Origin: Selenomonas sp.
Lineage (GTDB): Bacteria > Bacillota > Negativicutes > Selenomonadales > Selenomonadaceae
Reading direction: 5' to 3'
Assembly: GCA_015265235.1 (NCBI GenBank)
Contig: JABZYJ010000120.1
Location: 1 to 5,369 of the forward strand
Length of the DNA stretch: 5,369 nucleotides
Shown: positions 4,706 through 5,369 of the stretch, one piece after another
Numbering within the stretch: the first letter of the stretch is position 1
Layout of the letters: every line of letters begins with the position of its first letter
Notes under the pieces: model-generated
Database searches by the model: none
Told to the model about the DNA's origin: nothing
What the model saw: only the letters and a program-made list of their open reading frames with translations
Made by a program: the position numbers and the translations under genes

Positions 4706-5369
4706 TCAGTTTTTCCGAATAAACCCTTTTTGCACTCCATAATGTGGAAATCGGATGCCTCCACTCGGTTGATCCCAGCCCTTCATCTTACGCAAAACGT
4801 CATTGATTTCTATTGATTGCGTTCGAGTTAGTTTTTTCGGATCCCCGTTCAAAAGCTCGACCCAGACTTCCATCGCACAGACACGGTCACGCGGTATCGT
4901 CCCCTCAGGCATGTCCAGCCCGTCGCCGTGGATGTAGTCACGGCGCTCTCCGAGATCCAGCTTTGCCCAGCCCTCCGGCAGCGGTCGATCTACGAAGTCA
5001 TAGATCAGCCCTGCTAGGGGGCTCTCATCCGTGTGTGCCTCCTGCAGCTCCCGCGCAATCGCCTCCATGTCGGGGCTCAGATGCAGGGGCTCACCGCCCT
5101 TGAAGGCGTCGACGGCCTCCGCCCATATTTGCCCCACAACGTCCTCCGTCAGGTGCTCAAAATGCGACATCTTCTGCCGCTCCTTGTCCACCTGCATCGG
5201 CCACCAGCGGCGACCGCCCGTCTGGTCACGGATAAAATCCGCGATGTTCGTGGTCGCGATGAAGATGCACTGACGCGGATACCGCTCCGTACGGCGTCCG
5301 TAGGCGGCTCTGAAGGAGTCCTCCTGCTTGGAGATGAACTGCTTCACGAGCTCGAAGTCCGCTTTACGG
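4706..5369 (-). CDS. VapE/VirE-type phage primase-helicase, C-terminal part (runs off window)
   Basis: This is the last 220 or so codons of a virulence-associated E (VirE, PF05272) protein, a superfamily 3-like P-loop ATPase that in phages works as a replicative helicase, often with a primase domain upstream. The frame stays open to the window edge, so the apparent GTG start at 5347 is not the real one. Visible hallmarks are RKADFELVKQFISKQEDSFR followed by AAYGRR, then CIFIATTN (sensor, motif C-like) and GGRRWWPM (arginine finger region). A C-terminal winged-helix-like end has EINDVLRKMKGW and HYGVQKGFIRKN, typical of the family. The Walker A and B motifs must lie beyond 5369. The stop at 4706 borders the octamer-rich spacer, which makes this protein a candidate for acting at that site. 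Confidence 0.93.
   Translation of the reverse strand, partial: RKADFELVKQFISKQEDSFRAAYGRRTERYPRQCIFIATTNIADFIRDQTGGRRWWPMQVDKERQKMSHFEHLTEDVVGQIWAEAVDAFKGGEPLHLSPDMEAIARELQEAHTDESPLAGLIYDFVDRPLPEGWAKLDLGERRDYIHGDGLDMPEGTIPRDRVCAMEVWVELLNGDPKKLTRTQSIEINDVLRKMKGWDQPSGGIRFPHYGVQKGFIRKN

Overview
The window looks like part of a temperate phage or prophage of a Gram-positive-type (Firmicutes) host. Every gene I can support lies on the minus strand, so the reading order is from high to low coordinates. The gene order is one familiar from Firmicutes prophages: VapE-type primase/helicase, VRR-NUC nuclease, SNF2-family helicase, small metabolic and modification genes, an ArpU/DUF1492-type late regulator, terminase small subunit, terminase large subunit. 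Strong AGGAGG-type ribosome binding sites, moderately high GC coding DNA and protein character would suit a Negativicutes host such as Selenomonas. That host guess is an inference and has not been checked by any search.

Replication half (about 5369 to 2092): the window opens inside vapE, whose last 220 or so codons are present. A 286-bp non-coding stretch follows (4420-4705). It is AT-rich and carries eight exact copies of an octamer (AAAGTTAC or its complement), several small inverted repeats, a 22-bp alternating pyrimidine-purine tract and a 9-codon mini-ORF with a good ribosome binding site. It is the best candidate in the window for a phage replication origin or a regulatory region. Then come a VRR-NUC nuclease and an SNF2-like helicase. 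The helicase is broken into two frames between its Walker A and Walker B motifs, probably by a short deletion. Next is a 220-residue protein with no firm assignment, whose two ends resemble DNA sliding clamps.

Accessory and late half (2092 to 1): a small dATP/dGTP diphosphohydrolase-like (DUF5664) protein, a class I SAM-dependent methyltransferase with a DPPH motif, and an ArpU/DUF1492-like regulator are tightly packed with overlapping ends. At the end of the regulator gene there is an exact tandem 10-bp repeat just upstream of an extended -10 box. A terminator-like hairpin follows, then a very strong ribosome binding site for the terminase small subunit. The layout suggests a late promoter and leader controlled by the neighbouring regulator. 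The terminase large subunit begins at 236, overlaps the small subunit gene by 8 nt and runs off the window.

Apart from the 4420-4705 stretch, non-coding DNA is minimal. No tRNA, rRNA, CRISPR array, insertion sequence or attachment site was seen, and the long plus-strand ORFs are shadows of the minus-strand genes.
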